A stretch of 60,720 nucleotides of DNA from Brevibacillus fulvus (lineage in GTDB: Bacteria; Bacillota; Bacilli; Brevibacillales; Brevibacillaceae). Of this stretch, positions 8,785-16,906 are shown piece by piece (position 1 is the stretch's first letter; every line of letters starts with the position of its first letter). The position numbers and the translations under genes are program-made. The notes under the pieces are model-generated. The model was not told the DNA's origin, made no database searches, and saw nothing but the letters and a program-made list of their open reading frames with translations. The DNA lies in contig NZ_JAFBEB010000018.1 of assembly GCF_016908525.1 (NCBI RefSeq), forward strand, positions 1 through 60,720. Reading direction: 5' to 3'.

Positions 8785-10127
8785 GCAACTCCTCCCGTGT
8801 CAAAACCGGTCCGGCTTGCGACTCCCCGGAAGCGATTTCGCTTGTGCGCGGCGCTTTGGATAAGTTCAATATGGATGAACTGATGAACTGCATGCATTGC
8901 GGCTTTTGCTTGCCTGCTTGCCCGACTTATCAGCAAACCGGACTGGAATCGTACAGTCCCCGCGGGCGGATCGCCTTAATGAAAGGCGTCGCCCAGCAAC
9001 AGCTTGCCGTCGATGGCGAATTTGAAAAAAACATGTTCGCCTGCCTCGGCTGTCGGGCATGTGAAACCGCCTGCCCCGCTGGCGTCCCCTACGGCAGCTT
9101 GATTGAAACTGCCCGGGAAGTCGTGGCCGATCACAAAAAAGAAACCGGCCGACCGCCGCTCGTACACCGGCTGGTGTTCAAGCATTTGTTTCCCCATCCC
9201 AAACGCATCAAATGGCTGGGCAACGCTTTATGGGCCGCGCAAGCAAGCGGCTTGCAAAAACTGGCCGACAAAACCGGATTGATGCGCATCCTGCCCCGGG
9301 AAATGGCCGAAATGCAGCAAGCGGTCGCCAAAGTCGCTTCTCCTCTCGCACGAAGCAAACGGGCGCCTGTGCTCAAGGCAGAAGGAGAAACGCGATTGAC
9401 GATTGGCTTGTTTACCGGCTGTGTGATGGATGTCCTGTTTTACGAGACAAATCAGGCGACGGCCCGTCTGTTAAGCAAAGCCGGCTGTGATGTGGTGATC
9501 ATTGACAACCAGGCGTGCTGCGGCGCGTTGCATGCGCATTCCGGAGAAATGGACGGGGCCATCGAGCTGGCCAAGCGCAACATTGAGGCGTTTGAGCAAG
9601 CCGGCGTCGATTTTGTCGTCAACAATGCGGGCGGATGCGGCGCCGCGCTGAAAGAGTATCATCACTGGTTTGCGAATGATCCGCACTGGACAGAACGGGC
9701 GCAGGCGTTCGTCGCCAAAGTCAGGGATGCCAATCAGTTGCTCGCCGAGCTGCCGCCGCTGACTTTCAGCAAACCTTTGCACGCGCGCGTCACCTATCAG
9801 GATTCCTGCCATCTGGCCCATGGCCAAGGGGTGCGCAACCAGCCAAGACAGCTGCTCAGAAGCATTCCCGGCGTGGAAATGATAGAACTGAAGGAAGCCG
9901 ACAGCTGCTGTGGTTCCGCAGGCATCTACAACATCACCAATTTTGACATGTCGATGCAAATTCTTGATCGGAAAATGGAACGGGTGAAAGAAACGCAAGC
10001 CCACTTTATCGTTACCTCCAATCCCGGTTGTCTGCTGCAAATGAAACAGGGGATTATTCGGGCAGGATTGCAAGGGCAGATGGAAGCAGTTCATATCATG
10101 GATTTGCTTGACCGCGCTCTTTCCTGA
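8781..10127 (+). CDS. glcF: (Fe-S)-binding glycolate/D-lactate oxidase subunit GlcF
   Basis: 448 aa. Two [4Fe-4S] ferredoxin motifs lie near the N-terminus (CMHCGFCLPACPTY at about 36 and CLGCRACETACPAG at about 91). They are followed by two CCG domains (QACCGALHAHSG and ADSCCGSAGIYN) that bind further Fe-S or link to quinone reduction in heterodisulfide-reductase-like proteins. It takes electrons from GlcD-FADH2. ATGA overlap with glcD shows translational coupling. Length is normal for GlcF. Confidence 0.9.
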   Translation: MSNSSRVKTGPACDSPEAISLVRGALDKFNMDELMNCMHCGFCLPACPTYQQTGLESYSPRGRIALMKGVAQQQLAVDGEFEKNMFACLGCRACETACPAGVPYGSLIETAREVVADHKKETGRPPLVHRLVFKHLFPHPKRIKWLGNALWAAQASGLQKLADKTGLMRILPREMAEMQQAVAKVASPLARSKRAPVLKAEGETRLTIGLFTGCVMDVLFYETNQATARLLSKAGCDVVIIDNQACCGALHAHSGEMDGAIELAKRNIEAFEQAGVDFVVNNAGGCGAALKEYHHWFANDPHWTERAQAFVAKVRDANQLLAELPPLTFSKPLHARVTYQDSCHLAHGQGVRNQPRQLLRSIPGVEMIELKEADSCCGSAGIYNITNFDMSMQILDRKMERVKETQAHFIVTSNPGCLLQMKQGIIRAGLQGQMEAVHIMDLLDRALS

Positions 10128-10192
10128 TCGATAAAACGCTGTTTCGTTGAAGGACGGCTTTGCCAAATAGAAATCAGCTTCGTTTTAAGCGG

Positions 10193-10309
10193 AAAAAAGG
10201 CAGATTCAAGCAGCTATTCTCCCTTCTCAAACCTGAAGATACCAATGTTTCGACAGTGGATGATCTTGACGGTTTGACAAGCGGGAAAGCAAATTGAATC
10301 TGCCTTTTT
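10193..10309. terminator. Long-loop bidirectional terminator between glcF and lrgB
   Basis: A 16-17 bp inverted repeat has arms AAAAAAGGCAGATTCAA at 10193-10209 and TTGAATCTGCCTTTTTA at 10293-10309. The arms enclose about 83 bases. A/T runs on both outer sides suit termination for both converging genes. The loop is much longer than in the other terminators here. Confidence 0.5.
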
Positions 10310-10342
10310 ATGGCTTCGTTTGCGTTGCAGGGCGAAAATGGA

Positions 10343-11044
10343 TTAGAGAAACGCAATGATAAACCGGATAAAATACGGGGCGATCAAGAGACTGCAGCAA
10401 GCTGCCACAATCATCGACAAACTGGAGACCGTCCCTTCAACCGAGCCCAATTCAAACGCCTTGGCCGTTCCGGCTCCGTGCGCTCCCATGCCCAACATTG
10501 CGCCTTTCGCAATCGCCGTGCGAATCGGCAGCATTTTCATCAGCAAGGGGCCGATCACGGAACCGGAGATTCCCGTGATGATCACAAAGACGGCTGTCAT
10601 CGTATCGCTGCCGCCAACTTGCTCAGCGATTTTCATGGCAAACGGCGTAGTAACCGAGCGTGGAGCCAAGCTGTCGACAATTTGCGGGCTCAAATGCACG
10701 AAATAGGCAACAATCATGGAAGTAAAGATCGCGGTTACCGAACCGAGCAGTACGCTCGATAAAATTTCCACCGCATGTTTTTTTAACGTTTGCCAATATT
10801 TGTACATCGGAATCGCAAATGCGACTGTCGCCGGCTGCAGCATATAAGTGAGCCAATCGGCGCCGCTTTTGTACTGCTCGTAATCCAGATGCGCCACCAG
10901 CAAGACAGCGATAATCAGCGCAGGACTGACCAACAATGGCGAGAGCAAAAAGAAACGGAAGCGGGCATACAGCTGTTTGGAACAGACATAAGCCAGCAAT
11001 GATAACAAGATGCTAAACAGCCCGACGATGCTGACGTTCCCCAT
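10343..11044 (-). CDS. lrgB: LrgB/CidB-family membrane protein
   Basis: 233 aa with about seven hydrophobic helices. The family hallmarks APRSVTTPFAMKIAEQVGG and GISGSVIGPLLMKMLPI, then GMGAHGAGTAKAFELG, are all present. LrgB/CidB proteins act with LrgA/CidA as a holin/antiholin-like pair or, as shown for related systems, in export or import of small 2-oxo or hydroxy acids such as pyruvate, or of glycolate in plants (PLGG1). RBS AAAGGAGGGG; the start lies within lrgA, a 32-base overlap. The glycolate link to glcDF nearby is a contextual hint only. Confidence 0.85.
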   Translation of the reverse strand: MGNVSIVGLFSILLSLLAYVCSKQLYARFRFFLLSPLLVSPALIIAVLLVAHLDYEQYKSGADWLTYMLQPATVAFAIPMYKYWQTLKKHAVEILSSVLLGSVTAIFTSMIVAYFVHLSPQIVDSLAPRSVTTPFAMKIAEQVGGSDTMTAVFVIITGISGSVIGPLLMKMLPIRTAIAKGAMLGMGAHGAGTAKAFELGSVEGTVSSLSMIVAACCSLLIAPYFIRFIIAFL

Positions 11045-11408
11045 CCTTCTTCCCCTCCTTTATCCGGCTGACATACTCAGCCGATATGCCTGTCAAGGCC
11101 ATTACGATAATCGTGCTCAGCAAAATAACAAACATGATCCGGCTGCCGTCGCTGACGATCAACGATTGATATTGAACAATGCCCACTGCCGACGGAACAA
11201 AGAACAAAAGCATCTCCGCCAATAAAAAATTGCCGCCTAGCTCCACCCACTCCAGCTTGATCCATTTCAACTGAAGAGCGATGAATAGCAGCAACATGCC
11301 AATCATACTTCCCGGAACACTCAGGTGGAACCATTTGGCAAGCAGGTCACCAACAACTGTAAACAGCACCATAATGGCAACCTGTACCAATATTTTAACG
11401 ATTTTCAT
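11013..11408 (-). CDS. lrgA: CidA/LrgA-family holin-like protein
   Basis: 131 aa from ATG 11408 (RBS GAGGAG); the frame is open further up to 11453 but that part overlaps the regulatory region. Four membrane helices with the family core GDLLAKWFHLSVPGSMIGMLLLFIAL and FVPSAVGIVQY. It is probably the small partner of the LrgB protein, which it overlaps. The layout CidA-CidB with a divergent LysR gene matches B. subtilis ywbH-ywbG-ywbI (cidAB-cidR), so it is equally well named cidA. Confidence 0.85.
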   Translation of the reverse strand: MKIVKILVQVAIMVLFTVVGDLLAKWFHLSVPGSMIGMLLLFIALQLKWIKLEWVELGGNFLLAEMLLFFVPSAVGIVQYQSLIVSDGSRIMFVILLSTIIVMALTGISAEYVSRIKEGKKDGERQHRRAV

Positions 11409-11474
11409 CTGCGGATTCTCTCCTCTCGAGAGATAGTATACGCTGGCTGTCAAAATAGGTAAAATACATATATA

Positions 11475-11489
11475 GAATAAAAACTATTC
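11475..11489. promoter_or_regulatory. LysR-type operator candidate between lrgAB and its regulator
   Basis: GAATA-N5-TATTC is a perfect 5-bp inverted repeat of 15 bases, in the 110-base divergent region, 30 bases before the LysR start. LysR proteins bind partly palindromic sites of about this size (T-N11-A type). Confidence 0.4.
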
Positions 11490-11518
11490 AAATTGTCTAT
11501 ATAAAGGAGGCTGACACT

Positions 11519-12415
11519 TTGGATATCCGGCACTTGCACTATTTCATTGAAGTGGCCAAACAGCAAAGCTTTTCAAAAGCGGCGGAAGCTTTGCACATTT
11601 CCCAGCCGACAGTCAGCAAAATGATCCGCAATTTGGAGGGGGAAATCGGCGCTCCTCTCCTTCATCGTTCCGTCCATTCCTTTCAACTGACAGACGTTGG
11701 CGAAATTGTGTATGCGAAAGGACAACAAATTTTGCAATCATTCGTCGATTTGGCTGCGGAGATCGCTGACATCAAAAATGTCCGCAAAGGGCAAATCAAG
11801 ATTGGCGTCCCTCCCATGATTGGCGCGCACTTTTTTCCGAAGCTGCTGTCCAGCTTTCATGACGCATATCCGCAGATCAGCATTAAATTGATCGAAGATG
11901 GCGCGAAAAATATGGAAAAGGCTGTCATCAACGGGGATCTTGATCTGGCCGCGGTCGTGCTGCCTGTCGATCCGGCGGTGTTTGAATTTTATCCGTTTTA
12001 TCAGGAAGATTTACGGCTCGTCGTCCACCCGAATCATCCGTTGGCAACGCGAGCAGAAATCTCTTTGCCTGAACTGCGCGAGGAAGCTTTTATTTTGTTT
12101 CGCGAAGGATTTACCTTGCATTATGTCATTCGCGACGAGTGTCGGAAAGCAGGCTTTACACCAACGGTCGTCTGCGAAAGCTCGCAATGGGATTTCATCA
12201 GCGAGATGGTTGCCGCCAATCTGGGAATCTCCTTGCTTCCGGATGCGATCTGCAGAAAACTGAATCCGGCGCAAATCGCTACCGTGCCGCTGGTGAATCC
12301 GGCGATTCATTGGAATTTGGCGATTATTTGGTTGAAAGGGAAGTATTTATCCCATGCCTCCCGGGAATGGCTGCAATTCATGCAAGATTTTCTTGAACAG
12401 CAGCGGCAAACTTAA
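11519..12415 (+). CDS. LysR-family transcriptional regulator (CidR-like)
   Basis: 298 aa, TTG start at 11519 with AAAGGAGG 8 bases before. N-terminal LysR helix-turn-helix (MDIRHLHYFIEVAKQQSFSK; then LHISQPTVSKMIRNLEGEIG, residues about 1-60), then a linker and a periplasmic-binding-protein-like effector domain (about 90-295). It is divergent from the lrgA-lrgB pair, the arrangement of CidR with cidAB, where the regulator responds to acetate/acidic overflow metabolism. Its direct target is thus almost surely lrgAB. It also represses itself in many LysR systems. Confidence 0.87.
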   Translation: MDIRHLHYFIEVAKQQSFSKAAEALHISQPTVSKMIRNLEGEIGAPLLHRSVHSFQLTDVGEIVYAKGQQILQSFVDLAAEIADIKNVRKGQIKIGVPPMIGAHFFPKLLSSFHDAYPQISIKLIEDGAKNMEKAVINGDLDLAAVVLPVDPAVFEFYPFYQEDLRLVVHPNHPLATRAEISLPELREEAFILFREGFTLHYVIRDECRKAGFTPTVVCESSQWDFISEMVAANLGISLLPDAICRKLNPAQIATVPLVNPAIHWNLAIIWLKGKYLSHASREWLQFMQDFLEQQRQT

Positions 12416-12420
12416 ATATT

Positions 12421-12449
12421 TTACGACACCTCGATAAGTTCGGTATAAT
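12421..12449 (+). promoter_or_regulatory. Promoter candidate of the diguanylate cyclase gene
   Basis: -10 TATAAT (12444-12449) with a poor -35 TTACGA at 17 bp. An RBS AGAAAGGGGG follows at 12457-12466. Confidence 0.4.
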
Positions 12450-12473
12450 TTTTCATAGAAAGGGGGAATCGTT

Positions 12474-13619
12474 ATTACCCAGTTTGCCTCGTTTTGGGAA
12501 TCTTTGAAAGCTGCCAACGATCCGGTTTATTTGGACCTGCGAAGAAAAATCTACCTGTTTGTCATTCCCGGAGCACTTCTGGGTGCGATCTGCGGTCTGT
12601 ATTTTGAACTGCTGCGGAACTCTCCCGACCAATTGAAAGTCGTTTCTTCGATTGCTTATGTGATTTGGTTTAGCTTGATGCTTTTCCTGATTTGGAAAAA
12701 AATCAGTTTTTGGCTGGTCGAGTTCTTGAGCTATGTTATTTCAGGAGGATTTTTACTGCTCAGAATGGTTGATCAAATCTACTTTGCCGACCCGTCTGAC
12801 GACTTCGCCATGGTCCAGTTTCCCGTTTCTGTCTGGTTTCCGTCTTTTTACATCTTGACGCTGTTGATTTTCACCAATAAGTTGGCCAAGAAGTTTTCCA
12901 TCCTATTTTTTGTATGTACGCTGATCATCACCATTCCTTATTTCTCGAACTTGCTCTCAAAGCCTTTGACGGCCATTAGCAGTCATCAAGTCAACTTTTT
13001 TGTTCAGTTTTTTCTGTCAAACATTCTTTATATTGTGCTGCTGTTCGCTTTTGATCATTTTCGGACTGCTTTCACCCTCTCGCAAAACAGGCTGAAATTG
13101 ATGAACGAATTGGTCTACCGGGATACTTTGACCGGTTTATATAATCGAAGAATTTTAACCGATATGGAAAATGAGTCGTCCGCTGCGCTTAAACTTGATC
13201 GCCGGATTGCTGTGATGTTTCTTGATCTGGACGGATTCAAACAAGTAAATGACACCTACGGCCACGCGACCGGAGACCAGTTGCTGCAACAGGTTGCGAA
13301 ACGGCTTCAAGGCTGTATCCGGGAACAAGATATCGCCTGCCGTCTAGGCGGCGACGAATTTAGTATTATTCTCGAAAATCCGCTGTCCGTTCCGCAGGTC
13401 GAGGCAATCGCCAAGTCCATTGTTTCTGCACTTCGGGAAGGGTATCCAATCGGGGAAAATCTGCTGACTGTAACCTCAAGTATCGGGATTGCGATGAACA
13501 ATGGGGAGCGTCCCATGTCTCTAAATACGTTGATTGCCATGCCGATCAAGCTTTGTATCATGCGAAACATAGCGGAAAAAACCACTATCAAATCTATCAA
13601 GTTGAACAAACGGAACTGA
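12474..13619 (+). CDS. Membrane GGDEF diguanylate cyclase, C-terminus frameshifted
   Basis: Six predicted membrane helices (about residues 25-205) precede a GGDEF domain that makes cyclic di-GMP. The active-site RLGGDEFSIILEN is intact, as are RDTLTGLYNRR and FLDLDGFKQVNDTYGHATGD. At about 13540 the frame breaks: the encoded end IAMPIKLCIMRN makes no sense, whereas the +1 frame gives ADQALYHAKHSGKNHYQIYQ, the normal GGDEF ending, to a stop at 13622-13624. One missing C in GCCATGCC would explain it. Either the gene is truly frameshifted or the base is a sequencing slip. Start: the RBS at 12457 points to ATT 12474 (in frame, 7 bases away); the next usable codon is TTG 12504 without RBS. Confidence 0.72.
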   Translation: MTQFASFWESLKAANDPVYLDLRRKIYLFVIPGALLGAICGLYFELLRNSPDQLKVVSSIAYVIWFSLMLFLIWKKISFWLVEFLSYVISGGFLLLRMVDQIYFADPSDDFAMVQFPVSVWFPSFYILTLLIFTNKLAKKFSILFFVCTLIITIPYFSNLLSKPLTAISSHQVNFFVQFFLSNILYIVLLFAFDHFRTAFTLSQNRLKLMNELVYRDTLTGLYNRRILTDMENESSAALKLDRRIAVMFLDLDGFKQVNDTYGHATGDQLLQQVAKRLQGCIREQDIACRLGGDEFSIILENPLSVPQVEAIAKSIVSALREGYPIGENLLTVTSSIGIAMNNGERPMSLNTLIAMPIKLCIMRNIAEKTTIKSIKLNKRN

Positions 13620-13624
13620 GTTAA

Positions 13625-13664
13625 GGAAACGGAGGTGGAACCTAACCGTTCCACCTCCGTTTCC
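13625..13664. terminator. Perfect 17-bp hairpin after the diguanylate cyclase gene
   Basis: The arms GGAAACGGAGGTGGAAC and GTTCCACCTCCGTTTCC enclose CTAACC. It directly follows the restored stop of the GGDEF frame. There is no T run on either side, so it may act as an mRNA end-protecting or Rho-linked structure rather than a classical terminator. Confidence 0.45.
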
Positions 13665-13692
13665 AGACAAACATGTTCGAGTTGCTTTTCCT

Positions 13693-14517
13693 CTATTGCC
13701 AGGTTTTTTCGTCTTCTGTTGTTTGCAATCGTTGCAAGATCCGTCGTTTTCGGTAGAGCATCATCCCCGTCTCCGCTACCCCGGTCAATGTCGAACGGTT
13801 TAAAAAAGCGCCAAACAACATGCCAGCAATCGGAATCATTTGGAACAGCTTTTTCCAGCCAAAGTTGTCCCGATAGGCGGTCACTACCTCCCTCCAGCCT
13901 TGCAACTGCGAAATCATCGTCTGGGAGTTTTGCGGAAAATCGCTCAATTCTTCGAGTACAGCCTGCTTCCCCACATAGTCCGCTGAGGAGAATTGCAAAC
14001 TTTTGACGATAAAAACCCGCTCGGCCTTGTCCTTTGGATCATAGCCATAACACAGCGCAATTTCCTGCAACACTTTCAGCGAGATGCCCAACAAAAGCGG
14101 AATATCGATGGCCAACGTAAAAATCCCGCCGATCCCGGTCGTGGCTCCCTGAATGGTCGCCAGCTTTACACGCGATTCCATCAATTCTTTCGCTGTTTCA
14201 TCCATCAGCCTTAATGGCAACCCGCGGACAATTGACAGCGGTTCCCGCTTGTCTGCATCAATCTCCGCCTTGCTCAACACTTTATGCAATATGTCTTGTT
14301 CCTGGATGAGATATTGTCCGCCGGTTTGAATGAACCCGCCTAATTCGTTCAGCGCCACTCCGATTTTTTCCTGGATAAAGGCGGGAGTAAGCTTATCGAG
14401 CCATACAAAAGGCAGCCGGCCCCATTTTTCCCAAAACCACAGATCTTTCTGCTCGCTTTCCCATGTTTCGATCGCTTGCAATTCACGCAACAGCTCGCTT
14501 TTTGACTCGTGGATCAT
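13693..14517 (-). CDS. EcsC family protein
   Basis: 274 aa from ATG 14517 (RBS AAGGGGG, 6 bases). Typical EcsC traits: an acidic amphipathic N-terminus (ELQAIETWESEQ), LMDETAKELMESRVKLATIQGATTG and a Gly-rich, partly hydrophobic middle, GIGGIFTLAIDIPLLLGISLKVLQEIALCYGYDP. A C-terminal IPIAGMLFGAFLNRSTLTGVAETGMMLYRKR follows. The family occurs with the EcsAB ABC transporter in B. subtilis but also alone, and its biochemical role is unknown. No Ecs transporter genes are nearby. Confidence 0.82.
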   Translation of the reverse strand: MIHESKSELLRELQAIETWESEQKDLWFWEKWGRLPFVWLDKLTPAFIQEKIGVALNELGGFIQTGGQYLIQEQDILHKVLSKAEIDADKREPLSIVRGLPLRLMDETAKELMESRVKLATIQGATTGIGGIFTLAIDIPLLLGISLKVLQEIALCYGYDPKDKAERVFIVKSLQFSSADYVGKQAVLEELSDFPQNSQTMISQLQGWREVVTAYRDNFGWKKLFQMIPIAGMLFGAFLNRSTLTGVAETGMMLYRKRRILQRLQTTEDEKTWQ

Positions 14518-14606
14518 CGATTGCCCCCTTTTCATGCGGAATGGTTGTTTTTACGAATGAAACCTGTCTGCCGTTTCCGGAAATTCGCCGATTTGCTGAA
14601 CAGAAT

Positions 14607-15815
14607 CTACCCAATCGGCGAGTGCCCTTGCACGCTTTTTCCTTTGACCGCCAGCCGCAAGGAAAGCAGGAATGCGAGACACAGCAAAAACAAGATCATT
14701 CCAACGACCCCTGCCCAGCCAAACATGCTCCAAAACAGTCCCCCCGCAGTCCCGCCGATACTGGAACCCATGTAGTAAAAAAACAAGTACAGCGAGGACG
14801 CTTGCGCCTTGTCATGGGAAGCAAGCAAACCAACCCAACTGCTGGCGATCGAGTGACTGCCGAAAAAACCGAAGGTAAAAATGGCGATCCCGACAATCTT
14901 TAGCCAGAGGTTGCCATGCAAAGTAATGCAGGCGCCAACGGCAAAAATGATGATCCCCGCCCATAATATATGATGACGCCCGTACCGATCTGCCAGGCGG
15001 CCCATCCAGCTCGAGCTGAAAGTTCCGACCAGGTAGAGAATAAAAATCCAGCCAACCAAGGTTTGACTCAGCTCATAGGGCGGAGCGATCAACTGAAAGC
15101 CAATATAATTGTACAAAGTGACGAAACTGCCCATGAGCAAAAAGCCGATCGAAAACAACGCAAGCAATCGGCCATTTCGGCAATGGCTCCACAAAGATTG
15201 CAGCAATTTTCCTACTTCCAGCTTGCGCGGCTGAAAATGGCGCGACGGCGGCAGCGAGACGAAAAAATACAGACTGGCGAGCAAGCTGATCACCCCAATG
15301 CCCGCAATGGCAACCCGCCAATTAAACCAATCGGTCAGCATGCCCGTCACGACACGTCCGCCCAAACCGCCCAGTGAATTCCCACTGATATATAACCCCA
15401 TCGCCGCCCCCAGACTGCTCGGTTCAATCTCTTCCCCGAGATAGGCCATCGCGATTGCCGGCAAACCCGCCAAGACAATGCCTTCAAGGATGCGCACCGC
15501 CAACAGAACATGATAGGTTGGGCTTAACGCCGTAAAAATCGCTAACACAGAAGCGGCAAACAGCGACGTCGCCATGATCGGTTTGCGGCCCCACGCTTCA
15601 GACAATGTACCGAAAAGCAGCATGCTAATGGACAAAGCGATTGTCGTGACAGACAATGAAAGACTGGCGACTGTCGGGGACACTTGAAATTCGCGGGTAA
15701 ATTCGGGCAGCATCGGCTGCGTACAATATAAAACTGCAAAAGTTGTGAATCCGCCGGCAAACAAAGCAAGGTTTACTTTTCGATAAGCTTTGCTGCCGCG
15801 CCGTATATAATTCAT
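14607..15815 (-). CDS. MFS transporter (YnfM/AraJ-like drug efflux class)
   Basis: 402 aa from ATG 15815 (RBS AGAGAGAAGG); an ATG at 15863 has no RBS. Twelve membrane helices. The A-motif-like loop between helices 2 and 3 reads GTLSEAWGRKPIMATS, and the second half has GRLADRYGRHHILWAG. FYTRQPMLPEF-type opening (YCTQPMLPEFTREFQVSP) is typical of the YnfM/YybF group of proton-driven exporters. The substrate is unknown. It stands alone on the minus strand. Confidence 0.8.
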   Translation of the reverse strand: MNYIRRGSKAYRKVNLALFAGGFTTFAVLYCTQPMLPEFTREFQVSPTVASLSLSVTTIALSISMLLFGTLSEAWGRKPIMATSLFAASVLAIFTALSPTYHVLLAVRILEGIVLAGLPAIAMAYLGEEIEPSSLGAAMGLYISGNSLGGLGGRVVTGMLTDWFNWRVAIAGIGVISLLASLYFFVSLPPSRHFQPRKLEVGKLLQSLWSHCRNGRLLALFSIGFLLMGSFVTLYNYIGFQLIAPPYELSQTLVGWIFILYLVGTFSSSWMGRLADRYGRHHILWAGIIIFAVGACITLHGNLWLKIVGIAIFTFGFFGSHSIASSWVGLLASHDKAQASSLYLFFYYMGSSIGGTAGGLFWSMFGWAGVVGMILFLLCLAFLLSLRLAVKGKSVQGHSPIG

Positions 15816-15879
15816 CAGAAAAGCCTTCTCTCTTCGCTTGGTTAAGCTTACAGCTTTTAACATTGTTGATTACTTTTCT

Positions 15880-15909
15880 ATTATATAAAACTTCACCGCT
15901 CTCTTCCAA
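15880..15909 (-). promoter_or_regulatory. Promoter of the MFS gene
   Basis: Minus-strand -35 TTGGAA (15909-15904), 18-bp spacer, -10 TATAAT (15885-15880), about 65 bases before the ATG. The rest of 15816-16041 shows no gene. Confidence 0.5.
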
Positions 15910-16041
15910 CCGATTGAATTTAAAAAAGGACGCGCAACAGAGCAAACGCCGCAAGCGTAAACTGCGCGCTGCGTCAGTTTGCCTTCACAATTTGCCGCTT
16001 TGCTGACGGCCCGAAGCGAACGGAAGAGTCCCTCCCGCCGT

Positions 16042-16698
16042 TTACTGCACGCTCCAGGCATAAAACAGTTTCTCTGCAAAACCAATGTGATACATGTAAA
16101 AAAGTCCGTAAATCACCGTAGCGCACGAAACGAACTGGACGAGGAAACTTTCCACTTTCGCTTTTTTCGCCACCAGTCCAAATGCGACGCTAAACAATGT
16201 GCTGAACAGCAGCATGCCTATTATCGAGCCCGCCCCGAACAGCAGCATATACAAAATCCCTTGCCAAAATTCCTGCACAGTGGCCATCGTCAACAAAATC
16301 AATGCCCCGCTGCCGGCGAGACCGTGAACCGAACCGATCATAACCGATTTGCGATAGACTTTGTCGACCGACTGTTGCCGCGGTGGCGCGGATTTGGCTC
16401 TCTGCCGCCTGTAAATTCCGGCGATTCCCAAAACCACGAGCATCACCCCGACGACAAATTCCAGCGACAAGGAAACGGTCGGTGACAGTTGGCTTTTTGT
16501 AAAAATCGTCAAAAGCCCGCACAGGAAAAGCGTCAAGGTATGGCCGATTCCCCAAAAAAGTCCGGCCAGCGAAGAACGAAACAGATTGCGATGTTGCGAG
16601 ACTACCGTACTGACTGCGATCATGTGATCAGGTTCAAATGAATGGCGAATCCCCAGGAAAAAACCGACCAACAGAATGGATACCAAACCTTGCTCCAT
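16042..16698 (-). CDS. UreH/NiCoT-like nickel-cobalt transporter
   Basis: 218 aa from ATG 16698 (RBS AAAGGAG). Six or so membrane helices. The signature of the nickel/cobalt permease superfamily, H-X4-D-H, is present as RHSFEPDHMIAV at about residue 18, and a second helix pair has GIGHTLTLFLCG. A third motif, GSVHGLAGSGAL, matches UreH-type members. Expected role: import or export of Ni2+ or Co2+. No urease or hydrogenase genes are in the window, so the metal and use are unknown. Confidence 0.78.
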   Translation of the reverse strand: MEQGLVSILLVGFFLGIRHSFEPDHMIAVSTVVSQHRNLFRSSLAGLFWGIGHTLTLFLCGLLTIFTKSQLSPTVSLSLEFVVGVMLVVLGIAGIYRRQRAKSAPPRQQSVDKVYRKSVMIGSVHGLAGSGALILLTMATVQEFWQGILYMLLFGAGSIIGMLLFSTLFSVAFGLVAKKAKVESFLVQFVSCATVIYGLFYMYHIGFAEKLFYAWSVQ

Positions 16699-16856
16699 AC
16701 GGTCACTCCTTTCAGCTGTTCGTCTGATTTGGACGTGCGCAAACAGTTTCTCCCCAAAATCATGTTCGTACAGAGGAAACCGATTTTCTTGCTCAACCAA
16801 TTTGTACGTTTTTCCAACGGTTAACATGCAACGAACCGTCTCATCGGCAACACGAC

Positions 16857-16893
16857 AAAAAAAAACCGACCACATCTCGTGTGATCGGTTTTT
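16857..16893 (-). terminator. Terminator of yuiH
   Basis: On the minus strand AAAAACCGATCAC and GTGGTCGGTTTTT form a stem with a run of nine Ts, 14 bases after the yuiH stop. The rest of the gap 16699-16906 has no gene. Confidence 0.75.
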
Positions 16894-16906
16894 CCGGCCT
16901 GACGGT

